Shown piece after piece: positions 23,997 to 31,846 of a stretch of 64,000 nucleotides of DNA. Below the pieces are notes generated by a model. The model was given only the letters and a program-made list of their open reading frames with translations. It was not told where the DNA came from and ran no database searches. Source of the DNA: an uncultured Bacillota bacterium (GTDB lineage: Bacteria; Bacillota; Clostridia; Oscillospirales; Oscillospiraceae); contig CANEFX010000013.1 of assembly GCA_947426945.1 (NCBI GenBank), positions 1 to 64,000 of the forward strand. The letters run 5' to 3'. How positions within the stretch are numbered: the stretch's first letter is position 1; the number at the start of each line of letters is the position of its first letter. The position numbers and the translations under genes are program-made.

Positions 23997-25198
23997 TCTT
24001 TTTTCCGGTACAGCCCCCGGACAATCAGGAAAGCGGCCAGGAGCAGTAGGAAAAAAGTGATGTAGGCAGGGACATACCCCCCCAGCCAGTCGGCCAGCAG
24101 GCCAGGCAGAGGGCCGAATACCAGCATTCCGGCGGTAAAGGCCAGGGTGATGGTACGCACCGAGCTTTCGTAATCAGCGCACAGGTCTCCCGCCCACCGG
24201 GCGGGGGAGACGGCGGTGATAGACATCCCCAGACCGAAGGCAGTAATAGCCAGAATGGGAAGCAGGGTCCCGCCCATCGGGGCCAGAGTGCACAGCGCCA
24301 GGGAGAGCAGCAGTGTTCCAAAGGAGAACAGGTTGCCGCCCCGGCCTCCCAGCCGGTCGTAGACCTGGCCGCAAAGGATTTTACCCAGACTGATCATGGC
24401 TCCCAGATAGGACAGCAGCCCGGCGATAAAGAGACTTCCGTATCCGGAAGAGGTATAGAGCATGGTCAGGTGGGAGAAGCCCGGCCCGCCGGAGGCTCCC
24501 ACGAACAGGGCGGCCAGCAGGAGCAGGCCCCACTGTCCTCCGGATAATCCGGCATGCGCGCCGCTGCCGGCGGCCAGCTCCGCCTGACTGCTGCCGGAGC
24601 GGATATAAGGGGTCAGGCCCATCCGGGCCGGGTCGTCCCGCACCAGCAGCCACACCAGAAGGGCGCACAGGAAAATAACGGCCCCCTCCCACAGAAAGGC
24701 GGCGGCCATGCCGTGCCGTTCCATAATTTTGGTGAGGAGCACCGGGGCAAAGACGGTGGACACCCCGCTGCCCGCCGAGGCCAGTCCCAGCGCCAGTCCC
24801 CGCCGGTCCTGGAACCAGCGGCCGACGGCCAGGGAGATAGGGACCATTCCCGCCCAGCAGTAGCCGATCCCAGTGAGGGCGGCGGCGGCGCAGTACATGG
24901 GAAAGCTGCGCGCAAAGGCGAAGCAGACGCAGGAGAGGCCCGCCAGCAGTATGCCCAGGCTCATGATCCGGCGCAGGCCGAACCGGGCGCACAGTTGGTT
25001 GACGCACAGCAGGGCGGCCAGAATGAACAGGCTGCGGACGGTGGTGATCCAGGAGCCTTGGGCATCAGTAAAGCCGTTGAGACGGATAATTTCAGGCTGA
25101 TAGACCGAAAAGACGTTTACCCCCAGGCCCATTACTGCGAACAGAGCCAGCGCCCCGCCCAGACAGACCAGCCAGGCATAGTGGGGTCGGTTTGACAT
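23993..25198 (-). CDS. MFS transporter
   Basis: A 401-aa carrier with about 12 membrane helices in two halves separated by a polar loop near residues 195-225. The A-motif-like loop between helices 2 and 3 (NQLCARFGLRRIMSLG) and AVGRWFQDRRGLALGLASAG in the first half recall the monocarboxylate/oxalate-formate antiporter branch. The substrate is unknown. ATG 25198 is preceded by AGGAAGTGAT. It diverges from dprA. Confidence 0.85.
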   Translation of the reverse strand: MSNRPHYAWLVCLGGALALFAVMGLGVNVFSVYQPEIIRLNGFTDAQGSWITTVRSLFILAALLCVNQLCARFGLRRIMSLGILLAGLSCVCFAFARSFPMYCAAAALTGIGYCWAGMVPISLAVGRWFQDRRGLALGLASAGSGVSTVFAPVLLTKIMERHGMAAAFLWEGAVIFLCALLVWLLVRDDPARMGLTPYIRSGSSQAELAAGSGAHAGLSGGQWGLLLLAALFVGASGGPGFSHLTMLYTSSGYGSLFIAGLLSYLGAMISLGKILCGQVYDRLGGRGGNLFSFGTLLLSLALCTLAPMGGTLLPILAITAFGLGMSITAVSPARWAGDLCADYESSVRTITLAFTAGMLVFGPLPGLLADWLGGYVPAYITFFLLLLAAFLIVRGLYRKKD

Positions 25199-25281
25199 AA
25201 GAATCACTTCCTAACAGAATAACCATACCTTGGAATGGGAAATTTGTAAAGAGCAATTTGAGGGAAAGGGGAGCGGGCCGG

Positions 25282-26505
25282 ATGGCGGAACTGAAATACT
25301 GGCTGTGGCTGACCACCAGGAAGGGGCTGGGCCCGGCGGGGGCGCTGGCGGTGGTAGACCACTTCATTACCCCGGAGCGGGCCTACTATGGGGAGCGGGA
25401 GGACTATGAGGCTCTGCCTCTGCCCCCCTTTGTCCGGCAGTCTTTGCTGGACAAGAGCATGGACGAGGCCGACAAAATTCTGGGCGATTGTGACCGGCTG
25501 GGTGTGCGCCTCATGACGGTTCAGGATGCCGGCTATCCCCAGCGGCTGCGGCAGATTGCCCTTCCTCCGGTGGTGCTGTATATCCGGGGAAAGGAGTTTC
25601 GCTTTGACGAGGAGCCGGCTATCGCCGTGGTGGGGATGCGGAAGTGCTCTCAGGCGGGTCGGACCCGGGCGGAGAGGCTGGGTATGGAGCTGGCGGTTAA
25701 CGGGGCGCTGGTGGTGTCCGGCATCGCCGAGGGGATCGACTGCAGTGCTGTACGAGGCGCCCTCAAGGGCGGCGGGCCGGTGGTGTCGGTTCTGGCCGGA
25801 GGGGTGGACGTGCCCTTTCCCTGGGAGAACCGGTATCTGTTTGAGGACGTGGCCGCCGCAGGGGCCCTCATCTCCGAATATCCGCCGGGCACGCCCCACA
25901 AGGGAAGCCACTTCAAGCCCCGCAACCGCATTTTAAGCGGGCTGAGCCTGGGGGTGCTGGCGGTGGAGTGCGAGCCTCAGGGGGGCACCATGCTCACCGT
26001 CAACCACGCCCTGGAGCAGGGCCGGGAGGTGTACGCCCTGCCTGTCGGGCTGGATGAGAAGTGTGCCCGGGGGACCAACCGGCTGATCAGCGACCGCAAG
26101 GCCAGGCTGGTGGAGAGCGCCGGGGACATTTTAGCGGACTTTGTGGACCTGTACCCAGCCAGACTGGCAAGGCTGGCTCCTCTGGCCCGATCGGTGGCGG
26201 AGGCTCGACTGTCGGCGGACAAGCCAGAGGCTTCGGACCGGCCCGAAGAGGCGGCCCCTGCGAAGAAAGAGGCGCCCGGACGTGAGTTGATTCCAAGGGA
26301 AAAGCAGAAGGAGCGGTTCACTGACGACGAATTGGCGATTCTGGCCGCAACGGCCGGATCCGCCCTCACCGCCGACGAGATCGTGGAGAAAACCCAGATT
26401 CCTGCCAGGCGGGCGCTGTCCGCCCTCACTATGCTCCAGCTCCAGGGGGCCGTGGAGGAACGGCCGGGCCGCAGGTTTTACGCGGCGGTGGAGCTGGAAA
26501 ACTAA
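25282..26505 (+). CDS. dprA: DNA-processing protein DprA
   Basis: Loads RecA on incoming single-stranded DNA during transformation; 407 aa. A small N-terminal helical domain is followed by the Rossmann core (SGIAEGIDCSAVRGAL, then GGVDVPFPWENRYLF and ISEYPPGTPHKGSHFKPRNR) and a C-terminal winged helix (about 345-405) after an Ala/Lys/Glu-rich linker. The usual GLARGIDAxAH stretch is altered: the Arg is Glu and the His is Val. ATG 25282 follows GGGGAGC. topA starts 32 bases later, the common dprA-topA pair. Confidence 0.93.
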   Translation: MAELKYWLWLTTRKGLGPAGALAVVDHFITPERAYYGEREDYEALPLPPFVRQSLLDKSMDEADKILGDCDRLGVRLMTVQDAGYPQRLRQIALPPVVLYIRGKEFRFDEEPAIAVVGMRKCSQAGRTRAERLGMELAVNGALVVSGIAEGIDCSAVRGALKGGGPVVSVLAGGVDVPFPWENRYLFEDVAAAGALISEYPPGTPHKGSHFKPRNRILSGLSLGVLAVECEPQGGTMLTVNHALEQGREVYALPVGLDEKCARGTNRLISDRKARLVESAGDILADFVDLYPARLARLAPLARSVAEARLSADKPEASDRPEEAAPAKKEAPGRELIPREKQKERFTDDELAILAATAGSALTADEIVEKTQIPARRALSALTMLQLQGAVEERPGRRFYAAVELEN

Positions 26506-26537
26506 ATTCGTAATCAATCTCTGGAGGTAAATCCAAA

Positions 26538-28862
26538 GTGGCAAATAAAACAGACTTAGTCATCGTAGAGTCCCCGTCCAAGGCCAAGACCATCGGAAAA
26601 TACCTTGGGCCGGGGTATGAGGTAAAGGCGTCTATGGGCCATGTCCGGGATCTGCCCAAAAGCAAGCTGAGCGTGGATATCGAGGGCGGCTTTGTGCCCG
26701 ATTACCAGCCCATCAAGGGCAAGGAGGACGTGATCAGCGACCTGAAAAAGGCGGCAAAGCGCAGCGGGAAGGTCTATCTGGCCACCGACCCGGATCGGGA
26801 GGGAGAGGCTATCTCCTGGCATCTGAAGGAGCTGCTCAACATCCCGGATGACAAGACCTACCGGGTGACCTTCAACGAGATCACAAAGAACGTGGTCAAC
26901 CAGTCTATTGCCGCTCCCCGGGCCATTGACCAGAACCTGGTGGATGCCCAGCAGGCCAGACGCATCCTGGACCGGATCGTGGGCTACCAGCTCTCTCCGC
27001 TGCTGTGGAAAAAGATCCGCCAGGGGCTGTCTGCCGGCCGGGTGCAGTCGGTGGCCACCCGCCTTGTGGTGGAGCGGGAGCTGGAGATTCGGGCCTTTGT
27101 TCCCCAGGAGTACTGGTCTGTTGAGGCAGAGCTGGAGCGGACGGCCCCCAATCTGGGTTCCTTCAAGGCTCAATTTTACGGCAGGGACAAAAAGGTGGAG
27201 CTGCGCAGCCAGGAGGAAGCGGAGGAGGTTATCGCCGCCGTCTCTCAGGGGAACTGGTCGGTGGCCAAGGTGAAGCGGCAGGAGAAAAACCGCCAGCCGG
27301 CCCCTCCCTTTACCACGTCTACCCTTCAGCAGGAGGCCAGCCGCAAGCTGAATATGTCCCCCGCCCGCACCATGGCGGTGGCCCAGCAGCTCTACGAGGG
27401 CGTAGATGTTGCCGGGCAGGGAACGGTAGGCCTGATTACCTATATGCGTACCGACTCCCTGCGTCTGTCCGACGAGGCGGTGTCCGCCGCCCGGAGCTTT
27501 ATCGTTCAGCGGTACGGGGGCGGCTACTGCCCCGCTCAGCCCAGAAAATTCAAGACCAAGGGCAGCGCCCAGGACGCTCACGAGGCTATCCGGCCCTCCG
27601 ACGTGACGCTGGTCCCAGAGGAGATCAAGAAGGACCTGACGAGCGAGCAGTTCCGGCTGTATAAGCTGATCTGGTCCCGGTTCCTGGCCTGCCAGATGGC
27701 CAACGCCGTCTACGACAGCCTGTCCATCGATGTGCAGAACTCGGGCTGTATTTTCAGGGCCAGCCACTCCTCTTTGAAGTTCTCCGGGTTTACTGCTGTC
27801 TACGAGGAGGGCAGGGATGAGGAGGAGGAAAAGGCCTCGTCTCCTCTGCCCGATTTAAAGGAAGGAGAGACCCTCACCCACAAGAAGCTGACAAAGGATC
27901 AGCACTTTACCCAGCCCCCCGCCCGGTACTCCGAGGCTACCCTTATCCGGGCCCTGGAGGAGCAGGGCATCGGCCGTCCCTCCACCTACGCCCCCACCAT
28001 CTCCACCATCCTGAACCGGGAGTACGTGGTGAAGGAGGGGGGCAGGGCCCTGCGGCCCACCCCTTTGGGGGAGGTGGTTACCGGCTTGATGAAGGACAAA
28101 TTCCACGATATCGTGGACTACGATTTTACTGCTCAGATGGAGCAGCGGCTGGACAAGGTGGAGGAGGGAGAAGCCGACTGGAAGGCCCTCCTGGCCGATT
28201 TCTACAGGGATTTTGACGCTGAGCTGCGGAAGGCGGAGCGGGACCTGGACGGGGAGCGTATCAAGGTGCCTGACGAGGTCTCTGAAGAGATATGCCCCCA
28301 GTGCGGACGGAACCTGGTCATTAAATCGGGGCGGTTCGGACGCTTTCTGGCCTGCCCCGGCTGGCCGGAGTGTGACTTTACCATGCCTCTGGTGGTGGAG
28401 ATGCCGGGCAGATGCCCCCAGTGCGGCGGGCGGCTGTTCAAGCGTACCGGCAAGTCCAAAAAGACGGGCAAGCAGTACACCTACTACTGCTGTGAGCGCC
28501 GGAGCAGCAAGGACGAACAGCAGCACTGTGAGTTTGTCACCTTTGATGTGCCGGTGAAGGAGAATTGTCCGGTCTGCGGCCAGACCATGTTTAAAAAGTC
28601 AGGCCGTGGGGCGAAAAAGCCCTTCTGCATCAACGAGAAGTGCTCCAATTTCACCCCCGAGGACAAACGGGGCGGATGGAAGAAGCCAGCCGCCGGGACT
28701 GGCTCCGCTTCCGTGGAGACAGAGGAGAAGAAGCCGGCTGCTAAAAAGGCGGCGGCTAAGAAATCGACTGCCAAAACTGCGGCAGCTAAGAAGCCCGCCG
28801 CAAAAAAGACAGCGGGAAAGAAAGCGGCCGCGAAAAAAACCGCCGCGAAGAAGGAAGCCTGA
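26538..28862 (+). CDS. topA: DNA topoisomerase I with Lys/Ala-rich tail
   Basis: Type IA enzyme of 774 aa that relaxes negative supercoils. The toprim domain opens LVIVESPSKAKTIGKYLG and has the acidic triad in DPDREGEAISWHL; the nicking tyrosine is in GLITYMRTDSLRLS (about residue 301); the HEAIRPSD motif follows. Three C-terminal zinc ribbons are visible (CPQCGRNL..., CPQCGGRL..., CPVCGQTM...), and then a ~45-residue tail made almost wholly of KKPAAKK/AAKK repeats, like histone H1, which should bind DNA nonspecifically. GTG start behind GGAGGT. Confidence 0.97.
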   Translation: MANKTDLVIVESPSKAKTIGKYLGPGYEVKASMGHVRDLPKSKLSVDIEGGFVPDYQPIKGKEDVISDLKKAAKRSGKVYLATDPDREGEAISWHLKELLNIPDDKTYRVTFNEITKNVVNQSIAAPRAIDQNLVDAQQARRILDRIVGYQLSPLLWKKIRQGLSAGRVQSVATRLVVERELEIRAFVPQEYWSVEAELERTAPNLGSFKAQFYGRDKKVELRSQEEAEEVIAAVSQGNWSVAKVKRQEKNRQPAPPFTTSTLQQEASRKLNMSPARTMAVAQQLYEGVDVAGQGTVGLITYMRTDSLRLSDEAVSAARSFIVQRYGGGYCPAQPRKFKTKGSAQDAHEAIRPSDVTLVPEEIKKDLTSEQFRLYKLIWSRFLACQMANAVYDSLSIDVQNSGCIFRASHSSLKFSGFTAVYEEGRDEEEEKASSPLPDLKEGETLTHKKLTKDQHFTQPPARYSEATLIRALEEQGIGRPSTYAPTISTILNREYVVKEGGRALRPTPLGEVVTGLMKDKFHDIVDYDFTAQMEQRLDKVEEGEADWKALLADFYRDFDAELRKAERDLDGERIKVPDEVSEEICPQCGRNLVIKSGRFGRFLACPGWPECDFTMPLVVEMPGRCPQCGGRLFKRTGKSKKTGKQYTYYCCERRSSKDEQQHCEFVTFDVPVKENCPVCGQTMFKKSGRGAKKPFCINEKCSNFTPEDKRGGWKKPAAGTGSASVETEEKKPAAKKAAAKKSTAKTAAAKKPAAKKTAGKKAAAKKTAAKKEA

Positions 28863-28865
28863 CCT

Positions 28866-30170
28866 ATGGACAAAGTGATCGTCATCGGCGCGGGCCTGGC
28901 GGGGAGCGAGGCGGCCTGGCAGCTGGCGCAGAGGGGTATCCTGGTGGAGCTGCGGGAGATGAAGCCAAAAAAAATGTCCCCCGCCCACCACACCGGATAC
29001 TTTGGGGAGCTGGTGTGCTCCAACTCCCTGCGCTCCGACCAGCTGGAGAATGCGGTGGGGCTGCTCAAGGAGGAGCTGCGCCGGTGCTCCTCCCTCATTA
29101 TGGCCTGCGCCGACGGACACCGGGTGGAGGCGGGAGGGGCCTTGGCCGTGGACCGCCACGCTTTTGCCGCCGCCATCACGGAGCAGATAAAAAACCACCC
29201 CAATATCACCGTTGTGGAGGGGGAGGTTGTAGAGATTCCTGACGAGGGCAATGTCATTATCGCTACCGGGCCGCTGACCAGCGAGGCGCTGTCGGAGAAG
29301 ATAGCTGGGCTGTTCCCGGAGAGCAGATACCTCAATTTCTTCGACGCTGCCGCGCCCCTGGTCGCCTTCGACAGCATCGACATGGACAGCGCCTGGTTTG
29401 CCTCCCGCTACGACCGGGGGACGCCGGATTACATCAACTGCCCCCTGACGGCGGAGGAGTACGACGCCTTCTGGACCGAGCTGACCCGGGCCCAGGAGGC
29501 GGAGGTTCACGGCTTTGAGGACGCGGGGGTGTTTGAGGGCTGCATGCCGGTGGAGGTGATGGCCCGCCGGGGGCGGGACACCCTGTGCTACGGCCCGCTG
29601 AAGCCTGTGGGGCTCAAGGACCCCAGGACGGGGAAGGAGCCCTTTGCTGTGGTCCAGCTGCGCAAGGACAACGCCCAGGGCTCTATCTATAACATGGTGG
29701 GCTTTCAAACCCACCTGCGCTTCCCGGAGCAGAAGCGGGTATTTTCCATGATTCCCGCTCTGAAAAACGCGGAGTATGTCCGCTACGGGGTGATGCACCG
29801 GAACACCTTCCTGGATTCTCCCCGGCTGTTGGACCGCTATTACCGGGTGCGGGGGCAGGAGCGGCTGATGTTTGCCGGGCAGATCACCGGGGTGGAGGGT
29901 TATGTGGAGTCTACCGCCTCCGGCTGTCTGGCCGCCCTGGAGCTGGCCCGCCGGCTGGAGGGCAAACCGCCTGCCAATTTTCCCCAGGAGACCGCAATGG
30001 GCGCGCTGGCTCTTTACATCAGCGACCAAAGTGTGGTAAACTTTCAACCGATGAATATCAATTTTGGCCTGATCCCTCCGCTGGGCTGGCGGGTGAAGGG
30101 CAAGCGGAACAAGAACGCCGAAATCTCACGCCGCGCCCTGGAGGTGCTGGGCAGGCTGGAGCTGAAGTAG
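28866..30170 (+). CDS. trmFO: tRNA (uracil-54-C5)-methyltransferase TrmFO
   Basis: Flavoenzyme that makes ribothymidine 54 in the tRNA T-loop using methylene-tetrahydrofolate. The 434-aa protein has the FAD-binding VIGAGLAGSEAA at the start, the conserved Cys in LVCSNSLRSD and the second in FEGCMPVEVMA, and the C-terminal FAD motif FAGQITGVEGYVESTASG. It begins three bases after topA; dprA-topA-trmFO is a typical Firmicutes operon. Confidence 0.96.
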   Translation: MDKVIVIGAGLAGSEAAWQLAQRGILVELREMKPKKMSPAHHTGYFGELVCSNSLRSDQLENAVGLLKEELRRCSSLIMACADGHRVEAGGALAVDRHAFAAAITEQIKNHPNITVVEGEVVEIPDEGNVIIATGPLTSEALSEKIAGLFPESRYLNFFDAAAPLVAFDSIDMDSAWFASRYDRGTPDYINCPLTAEEYDAFWTELTRAQEAEVHGFEDAGVFEGCMPVEVMARRGRDTLCYGPLKPVGLKDPRTGKEPFAVVQLRKDNAQGSIYNMVGFQTHLRFPEQKRVFSMIPALKNAEYVRYGVMHRNTFLDSPRLLDRYYRVRGQERLMFAGQITGVEGYVESTASGCLAALELARRLEGKPPANFPQETAMGALALYISDQSVVNFQPMNINFGLIPPLGWRVKGKRNKNAEISRRALEVLGRLELK

Positions 30171-30173
30171 GGG

Positions 30174-30292
30174 CGTCAAAAGCCTCTTTTGACAAATTGG
30201 CCGCCATCTGCAAACACTATAACGTATCCGCCGACTACCTGCTGGGCCTTATTGATGAGCCCAGACCGCTGAAGAAAGAGGGAAATCCATGA
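30174..30292 (+). pseudogene. Relic of the C-terminal part of an XRE-type repressor
   Basis: Between trmFO and plsX the frame starting near 30185 reads SFDKLAAICKHYNVSADYLL then GLIDEPRPLKKEGNP before a stop that overlaps the plsX ATG. LAxICKxYNVSxDYLLGL is the well-known last helix pair of XRE (Cro/CI) DNA-binding domains. The start and the recognition helix are missing, so it is a fragment left by an insertion, deletion or recombination. Its 5' end (AGCCTCTTTTGACAAATTGG) also resembles the AGCCTCCTTTGGCAAAGGGG repeat. Its last bases now supply the plsX ribosome binding site. Confidence 0.65.
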
Positions 30293-31326
30293 AAATCATC
30301 GTAGACGCCATGGGCGGAGACAACGCGCCTCAGGCCCCGGTGATGGGGGCCATTCAGGCCAACCGGGAATACGGGGTGGACATTATCCTGGTGGGCAGGG
30401 GGGAGGAGATCCTAAAGACCCTGGCGGCCAACGGCGTGAGCGACCTGCCCGCCGGGGTGGCCGTGGCCCATGCCAGCGAGGTGGTGGAGATATGCGACGA
30501 CCCGGCCACCGCCTTCCGGAAGAAGAAGGACTCCTCTCTTACGGTGGGACTGAATCTGCTGAAGGACGGCACGGGAGACGCTTTTGTCTCTGCCGGCTCC
30601 ACCGGAGCCCTGCTGTCCGGAGCAACGCTGGTGACCAAGCGGATCAAGGGCATCCGCCGGGCGGCTCTGGCCCCCGTGGTGCCTACGGGGAACGGCGGGG
30701 CGGTGCTGATCGACTGCGGGGCCAACGCCGAGTGTCCCCCGGAGTACCTGCTTCAGTTTGCCTACATGGGCTCCTACTACGCCGAGAAGGTGCTGTGCCG
30801 CCCCAATCCCAGGGTTGGGCTGCTGAACATCGGGGCCGAGCCCTCCAAGGGCACCGCCCTTCAGACCGCCGTCTATCCCATGCTGGAGGCGGCGGGAGAG
30901 GCCGGCCGCATCAACTTTGCAGGTAACGTGGAGGCCAGGGAGGCTGTGGAGGGCGCGGTGGACGTCATCGTGGCCGACGGCTACTCGGGGAACATCTTCC
31001 TCAAGACCATGGAGGGGACCGGGTTGTTTCTGGCCCGGGAAATGAAGAAGATGTTTAAAAAGAACGCCGTGACCAAGCTGTCCGCCCTGCTGGTGTCCGG
31101 CGGGCTGAAGGACTTTAAGAAGCTGATGGACTCCGGCGAGGTGGGAGGCACCGCCCTGCTGGGCATCTCCAGGCCTGTCGTCAAGGCCCATGGCTCCTCC
31201 GACGCCTACGCCATCCAGAACGCTGTCCGTCAGGCCAGGGACTTTGCCTCCTCCGGCATGATTGAGAGTATTACCGAGCACATCGACCTTATGCGCCTGG
31301 ATGCCCCGGCGGCCTCTGCAGAATAA
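30289..31326 (+). CDS. plsX: Phosphate acyltransferase PlsX
   Basis: Converts acyl-ACP to acyl-phosphate for phospholipid synthesis. The 345-aa protein has the family start MKIIVDAMGGDNAP, the FVSAGSTGALL loop, LLNIGAEPSKGT, VDVIVADGYSGNIFLKTMEG and the C-terminal GLVVKAHGSS-like segment (RPVVKAHGSSDAYA). AGAGGG before the ATG comes from the degenerate XRE relic. fabD/fabH or rpmF, often beside plsX, are not here. Confidence 0.96.
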   Translation: MKIIVDAMGGDNAPQAPVMGAIQANREYGVDIILVGRGEEILKTLAANGVSDLPAGVAVAHASEVVEICDDPATAFRKKKDSSLTVGLNLLKDGTGDAFVSAGSTGALLSGATLVTKRIKGIRRAALAPVVPTGNGGAVLIDCGANAECPPEYLLQFAYMGSYYAEKVLCRPNPRVGLLNIGAEPSKGTALQTAVYPMLEAAGEAGRINFAGNVEAREAVEGAVDVIVADGYSGNIFLKTMEGTGLFLAREMKKMFKKNAVTKLSALLVSGGLKDFKKLMDSGEVGGTALLGISRPVVKAHGSSDAYAIQNAVRQARDFASSGMIESITEHIDLMRLDAPAASAE

Positions 31327-31337
31327 TGAAACAGTTT

Positions 31338-31372
31338 GGGACCGGCGTGTACCGCACCGGTCCCGATTTTTA
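31338..31372 (+). terminator. Terminator after plsX
   Basis: GGGACCGG pairs with CCGGTCCC around a short loop and is followed by GATTTTT. Confidence 0.8.
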
Positions 31373-31382
31373 TGAAAAGCTC

Positions 31383-31411
31383 TTGCATGCCGGAGAACTT
31401 TGTTTTACAAT
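31383..31411 (+). promoter_or_regulatory. Promoter of the PH-domain gene
   Basis: TTGCAT (31383-31388) and TACAAT (31406-31411), 17 bases apart, lie about 35 bases before the start at 31447. Confidence 0.65.
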
Positions 31412-31446
31412 GAAAATACATCAACCTTTACAAGGAGGAGACAATC

Positions 31447-31788
31447 ATGGCAAAACCGACCTTTGATCCCCGGCCGGGGGAAGAAATTTTTGTACAGAAG
31501 GTGGGCTGCGACTGCTGGAAGATGCCCCAGGTAGTGGGCAAGCGGCAGATTTCCGGCAAGCTGTACATGACCGACCAGCGGGTAGCCTTCCTGGCCTCCG
31601 GGCTGGTTGGCACGGCGTCTGTCAGCTGGGAGATCGAGATGAAGGACATCGCCTCGGTGCGCACCTGCACTACCCCGCCCTGCTTTCCCTTTGGTGTGGA
31701 GATTACCATGCGGGACGGAAAGGTGTATCTGCTGGGAATCATGAAGCGGGATAAATATGTAGATTGGCTCAACGCGCACATTTCTTGA
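31447..31788 (+). CDS. GRAM/bacterial PH-like domain protein
   Basis: A 113-aa cytosolic protein, probably one small beta-barrel. The stretch GKLYMTDQRVAFLAS is the typical strand pair of GRAM/bPH domains (G-x-L-x-x-T-x-x-R-x-x-F), followed by a WEIEMKDIASV strand and a C-terminal helix ending YVDWLNAHIS. Four cysteines are scattered without a zinc-site spacing. AAGGAGGAG precedes the ATG. It is monocistronic, with its own promoter and terminator. Such domains bind lipids or proteins; the partner is unknown. Confidence 0.7.
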   Translation: MAKPTFDPRPGEEIFVQKVGCDCWKMPQVVGKRQISGKLYMTDQRVAFLASGLVGTASVSWEIEMKDIASVRTCTTPPCFPFGVEITMRDGKVYLLGIMKRDKYVDWLNAHIS

Positions 31789-31794
31789 AATATG

Positions 31795-31830
31795 AAACAC
31801 CGCCTTCCCCAGACGGGGAGGCGGTGTTTT
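31795..31830. terminator. Bidirectional terminator
   Basis: AAACACCGCCTTCCCC pairs with GGGGAGGCGGTGTTT with one wobble position, flanked by A and T runs. It serves the PH-domain gene and the convergent metal ATPase gene. Confidence 0.85.
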
Positions 31831-31846
31831 ATGTTTTGAGAGAAAT

